Source: Microbacterium sp. (lineage in GTDB: Bacteria; Actinomycetota; Actinomycetes; Actinomycetales; Microbacteriaceae). From it: a stretch of 64,000 nt of DNA. The stretch spans positions 1 through 64,000 of the forward strand of contig JAQZBG010000002.1 of NCBI GenBank assembly GCA_029239165.1. The letters run 5' to 3'. The translations under genes were made by a program, and so were the position numbers. The notes under the pieces were generated by a model. That model was not told the origin of the DNA. It was given only the letters and a program-made list of their open reading frames with translations, and ran no database searches. Within the stretch, counting starts at the first letter, position 1, and every line of letters begins with the position of its first letter. This document shows positions 1 to 8,724 of the stretch, piece by piece.

Positions 1-1
1 G

Positions 2-175
2 AACACCTACAACCAGAACGTCGGAGCGGTCCTCGGCCGCGTCGTCGACATGAGCCTCTCGTACATGAAGGGCGCCCTGCGCGATCAGGTCGACCCCGAG
101 AAGTGGGACGAGCTCACTCAGGAAGCCCTCGTACTCGCCTGGAACGAGATCGAGAAGAAACAGGTCGAGGCGTGA
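2..175 (+). CDS. 3' end of CDS running in from the left edge; possibly terminase small subunit
   Basis: Open frame from window edge to TGA 173-175 (…MSLSYMKGALRDQVDPEKWDELTQEALVLAWNEIEKKQVEA*), overlapping terL start by GTGA; identity from position only. Confidence 0.5.
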   Translation, partial: NTYNQNVGAVLGRVVDMSLSYMKGALRDQVDPEKWDELTQEALVLAWNEIEKKQVEA

Positions 176-1875
176 CCATCCTCGACACCGCGGTTTTCGA
201 CGCCGCGATGGACGAGATTCGACAGCGCTCCAAGAAGGCGCTCTACCAGCGCGACTTCGCCGCCTGGCTGAGCGACGTGCTCGGCGAGCGGATGTACGAC
301 AAGATGGCCGAGGTCAGCGACGACGTGCTGTTCGGTAAGCACCCGCGCACCCTCGTGAAGTCCGCCAACGGTACAGGCAAGACGCACTCCGCCGCGCGCT
401 GGGTGATGTGGTGGGTGACCGCCTTCCCGAAGGAGGAGTCGCTCGCGATTCTCACCGCGCCCACGCTGAAGCAGGTGCGACTCGGCGTGCTCGCCTACCT
501 CAAAGAGTCGTACGGCTACGTCAAGCTCAAGGCCCAGGCCGAGGGCAAGCCGATGCCGTGGCCCGGTTGGATCAGCGAGCAGGACGAGTGGCGCTACGCC
601 ACCATGGGCGGAAACCAGACTCTCGCCGTCGCCCGAGTGCCCGGCGCCTCCGACGCGATCTCCACCTTCCAGGGTCTCCGCAAGACCGGTGGTCGGAACT
701 TCATCTCGCTCGACGAGGCCGGCGGTGTCTCGCGCGACATCTTCACTGCAATCGACGCCCTGATGACCTCGGGCGACGCGCGCATGGGCGGCATCGGGAA
801 CCCCGACCGCCGCGGCACCGCGTTCTACGACGCCTTCAACGACCCCCGCCTGGCCCGCGAGTACCAGCTCCACACGATCACCGCCTACGACACCCCGAAC
901 CTCACCGGCGAGGTCGTCTACAAGGACGACCCCGACAAGGAGCGCATGCTCCGCAACGGCCTCATCTCGGCCCGCTGGGTCTTCGAGCGAGAGCGCATGT
1001 GGAAGACCGGCGGCGAGGTCGTCTACGACCCGAAGGCGGAGGCCGAGCGCAACCTCACCGGCCGCCCCGACGGTCGCTTCAAGGCGAAGGTCGGCGGCCA
1101 GTTCCCCGACGAGGACGACCACACGTTCTTCCCCGAGGAGCCCATCAACGCAGCCCGTCACCGTGAGCTCCCCGCTGAGCAGATCTCGGCCGCGCCGATC
1201 GTGCTGGGTGTTGACCTTGCGACCACTGGTACGGATGAGTCCGTTGTGATGATGAACAAGGGCGGCCGCGTCCGTCTGTTCGACGGCAAGGTGAAGTACG
1301 ACGACGGAGGTGAAGAGCGCGAGACCGAGGGCACCTGGGCCAAGGAGGACGAGCTCTCGAACGCGCGCCGCGTGCACGCCATCGCGACCTACGTCGGCGC
1401 CACAGAGGTCCGCCTCGACGCAGGTGGTATCGGTGCCGGCATCGCCACGAACCTCGAGCGTCTCGACGAGTTCAAGGGCAAGCAGTACGTCGTCATCCGC
1501 GTCAACGGCGCGGTCGCAGCGACCGACTCCGCCCGCTGGGCCAACGCGCGCGCGCAGAACCACGACCAGCTGCGCGAGCAGCTCGCCGACAACCTCCTCG
1601 ACCTCGACTACGACGACGATGTTCTGAAGGACCAGCTGCTCGCTGTCACCTACGACCTAAACAAACGCGGCGCCGTCCAGATCACCCCGAAGAAGGACAT
1701 GCGGACGGAGATGCACGGCTCTCCCGACCGCCTCGACGCCGTGATCTACGCCGTCATCAACACCGACGCGATCATGAACCCGCCGCTCGGCGACATGCAG
1801 CGCGGAGACGTGCTCTCGATCGACCCGTGGGAACTGCTGCAGTACTCGCGTGAAGACGACGCATACCCGGTCTGA
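172..1875 (+). CDS. terL: Terminase large subunit
   Basis: Walker A-like SANGTGKTHSAA, ISLDEAGGV, later nuclease-like VLGVDLATTGTDESVV; GTG 172 overlaps upstream stop. Confidence 0.9.
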   Translation: MTILDTAVFDAAMDEIRQRSKKALYQRDFAAWLSDVLGERMYDKMAEVSDDVLFGKHPRTLVKSANGTGKTHSAARWVMWWVTAFPKEESLAILTAPTLKQVRLGVLAYLKESYGYVKLKAQAEGKPMPWPGWISEQDEWRYATMGGNQTLAVARVPGASDAISTFQGLRKTGGRNFISLDEAGGVSRDIFTAIDALMTSGDARMGGIGNPDRRGTAFYDAFNDPRLAREYQLHTITAYDTPNLTGEVVYKDDPDKERMLRNGLISARWVFERERMWKTGGEVVYDPKAEAERNLTGRPDGRFKAKVGGQFPDEDDHTFFPEEPINAARHRELPAEQISAAPIVLGVDLATTGTDESVVMMNKGGRVRLFDGKVKYDDGGEERETEGTWAKEDELSNARRVHAIATYVGATEVRLDAGGIGAGIATNLERLDEFKGKQYVVIRVNGAVAATDSARWANARAQNHDQLREQLADNLLDLDYDDDVLKDQLLAVTYDLNKRGAVQITPKKDMRTEMHGSPDRLDAVIYAVINTDAIMNPPLGDMQRGDVLSIDPWELLQYSREDDAYPV

Positions 1876-1919
1876 ACCCCGGCGATACCGGCCCGACCGA
1901 CCCTAGACTCCGCGTCACC

Positions 1920-3434
1920 ATGTCAGACGCTCACGTACACGCCCTCCTCGAGACCTTTGGCGAAGCCGCCGCTGAATCGCCTGCCGTGAAGGAGGCGTTC
2001 GACCGCGCCATGGCGCTGCTCCGTCGCGAGGACCAGGGCTACATCGCGGTCTACGGCGCCGGCGGGGCCCAGAACCTCGACAGCCAGTTCGGCCTCACGC
2101 TCGAGAGCCTGAAGGAGTGGGGCCGCAAGATCCGCGAGTCCGTCGTGGCTGCCCCCTGGATGGGCGCCGGCTTCCGGCGACGCTACGACTACATCTGGGA
2201 AGGCGGCATCCGGTACGGCAACATCCCGGAGCCCACCCGCGGCAAGAAGAACCTCCAGGAGGTCATCGACGACCCCGAGAACCAGCTGCACTTCTTCGGA
2301 GATGACGCACGCCGCGCCCGCGAGGAGTGCCTCTACGCGGAAGGCATCGCCTTCTGGATCGGCCACAAGGGCACGAAGAGCATCGAAGCCATCCCGCTCC
2401 GTCAGATCACCGACCATCTCCTGCAGCCGTCCGGTCTCGGGTACGCCTGGGCCTACAAGCGCGAGTGGTCCGAGGTCGATCTCGCCACCGGCGAGACCAA
2501 GGAGCAGGTGCGCTGGTACTTCACCGACCGCTTCGAGAAGCGCCGCGTCAAGGAGATCGTGCCGAAGGGCGGCGGCGACCCCATCCCCGTCGACCAGGAC
2601 CACGTCATCTTCGACATGATCGCCAACGGATCCACCGGCCTCGTCTACGGCGCCCCCGACGCCCTGGCTGCCTGGGTCTGGAACGGCATCGCCCGCGACG
2701 CCACCATGGACGGCCGCGCGATGACGCAGGCGCTCGCCACCTTCGCGCTCAAGGCCTCCGTCAAGAGCAAGGAGGGCGAGAAGAACACCAGCCTGCAGCT
2801 CGCTACCCCGCACGGCGCCGGATCCACCGCGGTGCTCGGCCAGGCGAACGACCTGGTCCCGCTGTCCACGGCCGGCAAGGGCTACGACTTCAGCCCCCTC
2901 AACTTCCTCACCGCGATCGTCGCCACCTCCCTCGACATCCCGGCCATCCACCTGACCGCGAACCCCGACGAATCCGGCTCCGGCGCCTCGCAGGCGCTCG
3001 ACCTGCCGACCCGCCTCGCCATGGAAGCCCGCCGGCGCGAGCACATCGCGCTCGACAAGCGCGTGCTCACCTGGATGGGCGTCACCAAGCCCGACGTGAC
3101 CTTCGCCCCCTTCAGCTCCGGCGACCAGATCTACCGCCAGGTGCAGGCTCTCGTCCTGCAGCTCGACAAGGGCGCGATCGACATCCAGGAATTCCGCGAC
3201 GCCCTCGACGACCTGTACGCCCGACCGAACGGCAAGGCGCCGAAGACCTCCGAGCGCGCGGACGTGCTGCTCGCGAAGGAGATGGCGAAGATCGAGAAGG
3301 CGAACGCGCCCACGCCGGCCCCCGCGGCTGACGGCGCCGCTCTCCCTCAGGTCGCCAGCCCGAACCAGGGGCGCTCCAACGGCACGGGCGGCCAGGACGG
3401 CGGAAACGCCTCCAACGACATCCGGCGCGAATAG
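1920..3434 (+). CDS. Portal protein
   Basis: Position after TerL and portal-like sequence (DHVIFDMIANGSTGLVYGAPDALAAWVWNGIARD). Confidence 0.8.
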   Translation: MSDAHVHALLETFGEAAAESPAVKEAFDRAMALLRREDQGYIAVYGAGGAQNLDSQFGLTLESLKEWGRKIRESVVAAPWMGAGFRRRYDYIWEGGIRYGNIPEPTRGKKNLQEVIDDPENQLHFFGDDARRAREECLYAEGIAFWIGHKGTKSIEAIPLRQITDHLLQPSGLGYAWAYKREWSEVDLATGETKEQVRWYFTDRFEKRRVKEIVPKGGGDPIPVDQDHVIFDMIANGSTGLVYGAPDALAAWVWNGIARDATMDGRAMTQALATFALKASVKSKEGEKNTSLQLATPHGAGSTAVLGQANDLVPLSTAGKGYDFSPLNFLTAIVATSLDIPAIHLTANPDESGSGASQALDLPTRLAMEARRREHIALDKRVLTWMGVTKPDVTFAPFSSGDQIYRQVQALVLQLDKGAIDIQEFRDALDDLYARPNGKAPKTSERADVLLAKEMAKIEKANAPTPAPAADGAALPQVASPNQGRSNGTGGQDGGNASNDIRRE

Positions 3435-3486
3435 CTGGATACCGAACCCCCTCAGGTAGTGAAAAGTCGACTCTAGACTCCGCGCC

Positions 3487-4461
3487 ATGCCCAAGACCCG
3501 GACTTATGTGCAGGAGGCCTCTCGCCTTGCCGAGAAGCGCGCCGACGGCACCTACCGCGTCGTCCTCATCACCGAGGGCACGGGCTCGACGGGCGTCTAC
3601 TCGGCAGAGCTCATGGACTCCTCGGTCCACGTCTTCGAGAACGCCCCGTCCTACATGGACCACCCGATCGACCCCGAGCACCCCGAGCGGCGCCCCGTCC
3701 TGAGCATCGGTGGTCGCTTCAGCAACGTCGAAGCCGAGGACGGCGAACACGGCCGCCAGCTCGCCGCGGACTTCAAGCCGCGCGAGGAGTTCCGGCCCCT
3801 CTTCGAGGAGTTCGGCGACGTGCTCGGCCTCTCGATCTTCTGCGGCGCGTACGGCGAGAAGGACCAGAGCGGCCGTGTGGTCGTCGAGGCCTTCGACGAC
3901 ACCGACCCGTACCGCTCCGTGGACATCGTCGTCGCTGCCGGCCGCGGCGGCCGCTTCAAGCGCGCGCAGGAGTCGCTGCGCACCATCGAGTCTTCCCTCG
4001 GCATCCCCGAGGGCAACCAGCCTGGGTCAACCTCGGCCCCGGATTCCACCAACCTGCAGGAGAACACCATGGATCCCAAGGCTCTCGCGGAGGCGCTCGT
4101 GCCCCTCCTCGCCGACGCCCTCAAGCCCATGACCGACTTCCTCGCGGAAGAGGGCGCACGTCGCCAGGCCGAGGCTGACGCTGCGGCCCAGACCCCGGAA
4201 GTGAAGGATGCCGTCGAGGCCGCCATCACCTCCGTCGAGGCCATCAAGGCCGCGAAGGTTCTGCCCTCGTTCGAGACGAAGCTCATCGAGTCCGCCAAGA
4301 CGGGCGCCGATGTCACCGCGGACCTCGAGTTCGCGAAGACGGTCACCGCAGAAGCCAAGGGGCCGAAGGCTCCCGAGGCCTTCCCCTCGTCCTACGTCCA
4401 CGAGTCGGCCACCGGCGCCAGCGCCGATGACGACTTCTCGCTCAACCTCGGAGGCCGCTGA
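3487..4461 (+). CDS. Capsid maturation protease with C-terminal scaffold-like region
   Basis: SYMDHPIDPEHPERRPVLSIGGRFSNVEAE and GRVVVEAF..VDIVVAAGRGG typical of phage prohead proteases; Ala/Glu/Lys-rich C-terminus. Confidence 0.75.
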   Translation: MPKTRTYVQEASRLAEKRADGTYRVVLITEGTGSTGVYSAELMDSSVHVFENAPSYMDHPIDPEHPERRPVLSIGGRFSNVEAEDGEHGRQLAADFKPREEFRPLFEEFGDVLGLSIFCGAYGEKDQSGRVVVEAFDDTDPYRSVDIVVAAGRGGRFKRAQESLRTIESSLGIPEGNQPGSTSAPDSTNLQENTMDPKALAEALVPLLADALKPMTDFLAEEGARRQAEADAAAQTPEVKDAVEAAITSVEAIKAAKVLPSFETKLIESAKTGADVTADLEFAKTVTAEAKGPKAPEAFPSSYVHESATGASADDDFSLNLGGR

Positions 4462-4928
4462 TGAGCGCATCTGCAACGAAGGCCCGCGCCACCCAGGCGG
4501 TCTTCTCCCACACCCACCTCGACGGTGAGTCGACGATCTGGGACGTGCCCGCGGGCACCGAGTCCCGGACCCTCGTCCGCGATGGCGACACGTTCGCCGT
4601 CACGCTGACCCGCGCCCCCGGTGGCACCGGTCGTGATGAGCTGGCGATCGGCCCGTTCAAGGTCTCCCGCGAGCAGCTCGTCGGCGTGAGCAACGAAGAG
4701 GCGGTCGCCGTTGGCGAGCACGCCGTCGGCGTCACCCCGCACGGCACCTGGGAGTTCGAGGGCATCGTCGGCGCCACGGTCGACACCCCGCAGAGCACCC
4801 CCGTCTACGTGGAGGCCGACGGCGATCTCACGGTCACCGAGGGCACCAACACCCGCGTCGGCGTCGTCAACTACCCCGGCACCTACACCAAGGTCGCCGG
4901 CACCCTTCCCATCAAGATCGGAGCCTGA
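4461..4928 (+). CDS. Capsid decoration/stabilization protein (DUF2190-like)
   Basis: VAVGEHAVGVTPHGTWEFEGIVGATVDTPQSTPVYVEADGDLTVT resembles DUF2190; lies before MCP. Confidence 0.65.
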   Translation: MSASATKARATQAVFSHTHLDGESTIWDVPAGTESRTLVRDGDTFAVTLTRAPGGTGRDELAIGPFKVSREQLVGVSNEEAVAVGEHAVGVTPHGTWEFEGIVGATVDTPQSTPVYVEADGDLTVTEGTNTRVGVVNYPGTYTKVAGTLPIKIGA

Positions 4929-4930
4929 GC

Positions 4931-6073
4931 ATGGAGAACCTGCTCGAGCAGTACAAGAACCAGTTCACGCTGGACGGCAAGCTGAAGCCGCAGCCCGGCG
5001 TGACCAAGGAGAAGGTGAAGGAGGCCAAGCGCCTCTTCACCGGCGCGCAGGCGGGCTCGTACGTCGCCGAGGGTCAGCTCAAGGAGCTGTTCTCTTCGAC
5101 CGACCTCTCGTTCTCGATGGCGCACCTCCTCAACATCGACCTCATCCCGCAGCTGCCCAAGGAGGCAGAGCAGGTGGAGAACCTCGCCGGCTACCGCCTG
5201 GTGAAGGACTTCAACCCGGTCGTGCTGCGCTCCATCATCGGGCGCGACGGTGTCGAGGGTGCGGGCGTCGACTCGCGCGGTGCGGCTGCGGTCGTCCCCG
5301 AGGGCACGCCCTACCCGATCGTCACCGTGAAGAGCGACGAGGAGTCGTTCTACTCGAAGCTGTCGAAGCGCGGTTTCGCGTTCGACCTGACCTTCGAGGC
5401 GATCATCAACGACCTCATCGGCGAGCTCGAGGGCCTGCCGACCGAGTTCCTGAAGACCACGGGCAAGACGTACTACGCCGAGGTCTTCGACGCGCTGGAG
5501 AAGGCCGGCCAGTTCCTCGAGTCCGTCACCCTGCCGAACGGCGAGTCGACGGTCCCGAACGCTCCGGTCTCGGCCGCGGCGATCATCGCGGCCGCGGTCG
5601 CGTACGAGAACCGTGCGATCAACGGCAACAAGCTGGGCGCCGCGTCGAGCTACAACGTCATCGTCCCGAAGGGCCGCAAGCGCTTCCTGGACTACGACAT
5701 CCTGCAGTACGGCCGCATCATCCAGGTGCAGGACGGCAACCTCACGCTGGCCCCGGACTCCGCGATCCAGGCGCTCTTCCCGAGCATCGAGATCATCGAG
5801 TCCGACCGCGTGACCGGCTCGGAGTGGTACTTCTACCCGAAGCCCGGCTCCACCAGCCGTCCGGTCCTCGAGCGCCTCGGCCTCCGTGGCTACGAGACGC
5901 CGGAGATCCGCGTCCGCAACGACCAGGGCTTCTACCCCGGTGGCGGCCAGGTCGGCATGTGGCAGGGCGGGTTCGTGGCCGACACGGCCTCGTACCGCTA
6001 CCGCCTCATCACCGGTGCGGTCCTCTGGGACGACACCTTCGTGGTCCGCTCCAAGGGCACCGGCCAGGCCTGA
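4931..6073 (+). CDS. Major capsid protein
   Basis: Position and size after protease/decoration protein; HK97-type MCP-like sequence. Confidence 0.8.
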   Translation: MENLLEQYKNQFTLDGKLKPQPGVTKEKVKEAKRLFTGAQAGSYVAEGQLKELFSSTDLSFSMAHLLNIDLIPQLPKEAEQVENLAGYRLVKDFNPVVLRSIIGRDGVEGAGVDSRGAAAVVPEGTPYPIVTVKSDEESFYSKLSKRGFAFDLTFEAIINDLIGELEGLPTEFLKTTGKTYYAEVFDALEKAGQFLESVTLPNGESTVPNAPVSAAAIIAAAVAYENRAINGNKLGAASSYNVIVPKGRKRFLDYDILQYGRIIQVQDGNLTLAPDSAIQALFPSIEIIESDRVTGSEWYFYPKPGSTSRPVLERLGLRGYETPEIRVRNDQGFYPGGGQVGMWQGGFVADTASYRYRLITGAVLWDDTFVVRSKGTGQA

Positions 6074-6096
6074 CCCGGGCCGATAGCTAGCTAATC

Positions 6097-6123
6097 GGGG
6101 GCGGGGCCACGAGCCTCGCCCCC
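6097..6123 (+). terminator. GC-rich hairpin after major capsid gene
   Basis: GGGGGCG-GGGCCACGAGCCT-CGCCCCC; no T-tract, so possible attenuator/processing element. Confidence 0.4.
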
Positions 6124-6144
6124 ATCAGCAGAACAGGAGACACC

Positions 6145-6378
6145 GTGTCCACACCTCGCCCCATCCGCCTCACCACGGTCGCGTCGAATCCGTCGCGCAC
6201 CGAGCCGCAGGAGTACGCCGTGATCGGCGGCCTGCCGACGGCGACCGCGACCAAGGCCGGCGGCATCAAGCGTGCCAGCGCCACCCCGAACTCGACCGCG
6301 ACCGATGTCCCTGGCGTCGTCGCGGACCTCAACGCGCTGCTCGCCAAGCTGCGCACCGCGGGCGTCATCGCGTCCTGA
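6145..6378 (+). CDS. Small head-fiber-like protein
   Basis: EYAVIGGLPTATATKAGGIKRASA..VAGVVADLNALLAKLRTAGVI-type sequence as in head fiber/decoration proteins. Confidence 0.5.
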   Translation: MSTPRPIRLTTVASNPSRTEPQEYAVIGGLPTATATKAGGIKRASATPNSTATDVPGVVADLNALLAKLRTAGVIAS

Positions 6379-6452
6379 CCTTCAGCCCGACTGAAACCCG
6401 GCCCTCTCGGATCACGCCTTCCGAGGGGGCCGGACCAATGCAAGGAGATCGC

Positions 6453-6881
6453 ATGAACAAGGGCAAGGCCCCGCTCGACCCGAACACCCTCCTCGGCCAG
6501 CTCCGCGTCTTCGTGGGCGACGTCCAGAGCTCGCCCCTGGAGCCCGCAGAGGAAGGGTGGGGCAGCTACGCCATCTTCGGCGACGAGTCGCTCCTGGGGG
6601 CACTGGCGGCCGCCGGCGACAACCTCAACCGCGCCGCGGGCAACCTCTTCGCCACCCTGGCTGTCGAATACATGCAGCTCGGCAAGAGCGTGCGCACCGA
6701 CGACCTCGCAATCGACACCCGCGGCCGCGGCAAGGACCTCCTCGAGGTCGCCCGCTCCTTCTGGGAACAGGCCGCGCTGAGCGATGCCGCCACCGGCGGG
6801 GACATCTTCGCCGTCGTCGGCCCCGCCGGCCGCGCCGCCCCCGTGGTGCGCCCGGAGGCTACGCCGTGGCCGATCCTCTGA
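6453..6881 (+). CDS. Hypothetical protein
   Basis: SD AAGGAG upstream of ATG 6453; long open frame in structural operon. Confidence 0.6.
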   Translation: MNKGKAPLDPNTLLGQLRVFVGDVQSSPLEPAEEGWGSYAIFGDESLLGALAAAGDNLNRAAGNLFATLAVEYMQLGKSVRTDDLAIDTRGRGKDLLEVARSFWEQAALSDAATGGDIFAVVGPAGRAAPVVRPEATPWPIL

Positions 6882-7158
6882 GCTGAGGCGAACGCCGCCG
6901 CACCGCGGGGCGCCAGACGGTCACCTGTCGCGTCCCGCGGTCAGTCTCGAAGCGCACGACGCAGACGCGGTCGTTCGAGGCGACCACGAACCCGGGCACC
7001 TGCTCTGCCACGCGATCCGGCCACTGCACCCAGATCCACACGGGCGGCTGCTCCCCCACCGGCTCCCACTCGAGCTCCTGCGGGCCGTGCGCGCGCGGCG
7101 GCAGCGTCACCGGCGGAACCGCCTCGATCACCTGGCGGAGCTTCTCGTCCGTCACCTT
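6859..7158 (-). CDS. Hypothetical protein (start approximate)
   Basis: Minus frame VTDEKLRQVIEAVPPVTLPPRAHGPQELEWEPVGEQPPVWIWVQWPDRVAEQVPGFVVASNDRVCVVRF looks protein-like. Confidence 0.5.
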   Translation of the reverse strand, partial: KVTDEKLRQVIEAVPPVTLPPRAHGPQELEWEPVGEQPPVWIWVQWPDRVAEQVPGFVVASNDRVCVVRFETDRGTRQVTVWRPAVRRRSPQLRGSATA

Positions 7159-7182
7159 GTTCGAGCCCAATCCGTGTCCTCC

Positions 7183-7202
7183 TGCTACACGTTTGCTACA
7201 CG
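7183..7202 (+). repeat. Left pair of TGCTACACG repeats (putative integrase arm sites)
   Basis: TGCTACACG at 7183-7191 and 7194-7202. Confidence 0.6.
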
Positions 7203-7223
7203 CCGGCCCTCGCAGCAATGACG

Positions 7224-7257
7224 AAGGCCCGGACTTCGTTGGAAATCCGGGCCTTTT
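7224..7257 (+). terminator. Rho-independent terminator
   Basis: AAGGCCCGGA-CTTCGTTGGAAA-TCCGGGCCTTTTT. Confidence 0.8.
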
Positions 7258-7260
7258 TCC

Positions 7261-7304
7261 GAGCCACCTAAGGGAATCGAACCCTTGACCTATTCATTAC
7301 GAGT
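7261..7304 (-). other. attP: Putative attP core: 3' part of a tRNA-Thr(CGT) gene
   Basis: Reverse complement ACTCGTAATGAATAGGTCAAGGGTTCGATTCCCTTAGGTGGCTC = anticodon loop, 3' anticodon stem, variable loop, T arm and 3' acceptor strand of a tRNA-Thr; beside integrase. Confidence 0.8.
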
Positions 7305-7421
7305 GCGATCATGGCATGTAGTTCGATGATGCGGGAAGTTGAATCGAGTGTCAAACCGCGAGATTCCGCGGGAGTGACCTCTACCGCTAGTTGAGGGTTG
7401 TGGGGGCAAAAGTAGTCTCGT

Positions 7422-7442
7422 TGCTACACGTTCTGCTACACG
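7422..7442 (+). repeat. Right pair of TGCTACACG repeats (putative integrase arm sites)
   Basis: TGCTACACG at 7422-7430 and 7434-7442, same orientation as left pair. Confidence 0.6.
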
Positions 7443-8461
7443 CGGGGGTCGGTCATGGCGGCCATGAACTTGTCCGACGGCACGAGGGCCAGGTGGGCGT
7501 AGCGCTCCGTCACCCGGATGGAGCTGTGGCCCATGAGCTTACTGACCTCCTGGATTGTGAGCCCGGCCTGCAGCAGCCATGACGCGTACGTGTGGCGAAG
7601 GTCGTGCGGCCGGCCGCCGGTGTTGAGATCGTTCCACACATCCCGGCGCCAGTTCGATGAATTCGTGTGCGGGAAGACGAACGGGCCGCCCTCCTTCACG
7701 AAGGGCTTGATCTCGGCGACCACCCAGTCGGGGATCGGCACATCGCGGATCTTCCGGCTCTTCGGGTACTTCTTGACGACGCCGGTCGCCTGGTCGCGAA
7801 CGTGCGTCACGCGGATCATCCGGCGCTTCAGGTCCACCCGCTCGGGCGCGAGCCCGGCCATCTCACCCCAGCGCAGGCCGCAGCCGACGAGGAGTGCGAG
7901 CATGGCGCGGTCCCGCGGGCGGTCCTTGAGCTTCTTCATCATCTTCGCGACCTGCTTGCGCGTGAAGAATCGCATGATGTCCGTCTCCCCCGGCTCGAGG
8001 CCGAGGCGGAAGGTCGGGTTGGCGCGGATGATCTCAGCGTCGACGGCCGCCGACAGGGACATCGAGAAGACGCGCACGTTGCGGGTGACGCTGGACTCGG
8101 CGAGCCCCTTCTTCTGGAGCACCGTCACCCACTCCTTCACGGCGAATCGGGTGATGTCCACGAGGGGCACGTTCTCCCAGTGCGGCATGAGGTGGTTCTT
8201 CACCGCGGAGGCGTCGGCTCGCTTCGTCGACGGAGCCGGGTTGTGCGACGCCCACCAGGTCTCGTACCAGTCGCCCCACGTCCGCTTCCCGGAGGCCGGG
8301 TCGCGCCAGCCCGGCTTCGACGCCTCGTTCTCCGCGAGGGTCGCCTCGGCGATCGCGCGCTTCTCGTGCGGGAAGGTGCCGGCCGAGCGCGCCTTACCGT
8401 CCGGCCCGCGATACAGCGCGCGCCAGTTGCCAGAGGGGAGAGATTGCGTCCAAGCCACCAT
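7436..8461 (-). CDS. int: Tyrosine recombinase/integrase
   Basis: C-terminal RPHDLRHTYASWLLQAGLTIQEVSKLMGHSSIRVTERYAHL catalytic motif; N-terminal arm/core-binding region. Confidence 0.95.
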   Translation of the reverse strand: MVAWTQSLPSGNWRALYRGPDGKARSAGTFPHEKRAIAEATLAENEASKPGWRDPASGKRTWGDWYETWWASHNPAPSTKRADASAVKNHLMPHWENVPLVDITRFAVKEWVTVLQKKGLAESSVTRNVRVFSMSLSAAVDAEIIRANPTFRLGLEPGETDIMRFFTRKQVAKMMKKLKDRPRDRAMLALLVGCGLRWGEMAGLAPERVDLKRRMIRVTHVRDQATGVVKKYPKSRKIRDVPIPDWVVAEIKPFVKEGGPFVFPHTNSSNWRRDVWNDLNTGGRPHDLRHTYASWLLQAGLTIQEVSKLMGHSSIRVTERYAHLALVPSDKFMAAMTDPRV

Positions 8462-8493
8462 TGCACCGTAGCATTTAGCTAGCTAATGTTGAA
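8461..8493. promoter_or_regulatory. Overlapping divergent promoters with shared operator-like palindrome
   Basis: +: TTGCAC-17-TAATGT (8461-8489); -: TTCAAC-17-TACGGT (8493-8465); TTAGCTAGCTAAT lies in both. Confidence 0.6.
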
Positions 8494-8520
8494 GATCCGA
8501 GACTTAAGAGAGGGGACACC

Positions 8521-8724
8521 ATGAGGTTTCTGACGATGGATGAGCTGGTGAAGGAGTCGGGCATCTCCCGCTTCACGCTCATGCCGGCGCTGCAGCGCGG
8601 CGATCTGCACGGCTTCCAGCGCGTGAAGCGCGGGACGTGGCGAGTTGACCGCCCGTGCTTCGACGCCTGGATGGCCGGCGAGAAGTGCGAGCACCAGACC
8701 GCGAAGAAGGGGAAGGCCGCGTGA
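8521..8724 (+). CDS. HTH DNA-binding protein (excisionase/MerR-like)
   Basis: FLTMDELVKESGISRFTLMPALQRGDLHGFQRVKRGTWRVDRPCFDAWM; divergent from int. Confidence 0.75.
   Translation: MRFLTMDELVKESGISRFTLMPALQRGDLHGFQRVKRGTWRVDRPCFDAWMAGEKCEHQTAKKGKAA

Noticed and set aside
118-1563. 481-aa minus ORF antisense to terminase
   Set aside because: Codon-bias shadow of terL; no recognisable motifs
6784-7221. 145-aa plus ORF after the 6453 gene
   Set aside because: His/Arg/Pro-rich translation; the minus-strand frame is more protein-like
7261-7320. Complete host-type tRNA-Thr gene
   Set aside because: Only the 3' part is present; the 5' anticodon stem, D arm and 5' acceptor are missing, so interpreted as attP core
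8521-8724. Calling the HTH protein the immunity repressor
   Set aside because: Short MerR/excisionase-like form next to int fits Xis better; no direct evidence links it to the dispersed operator
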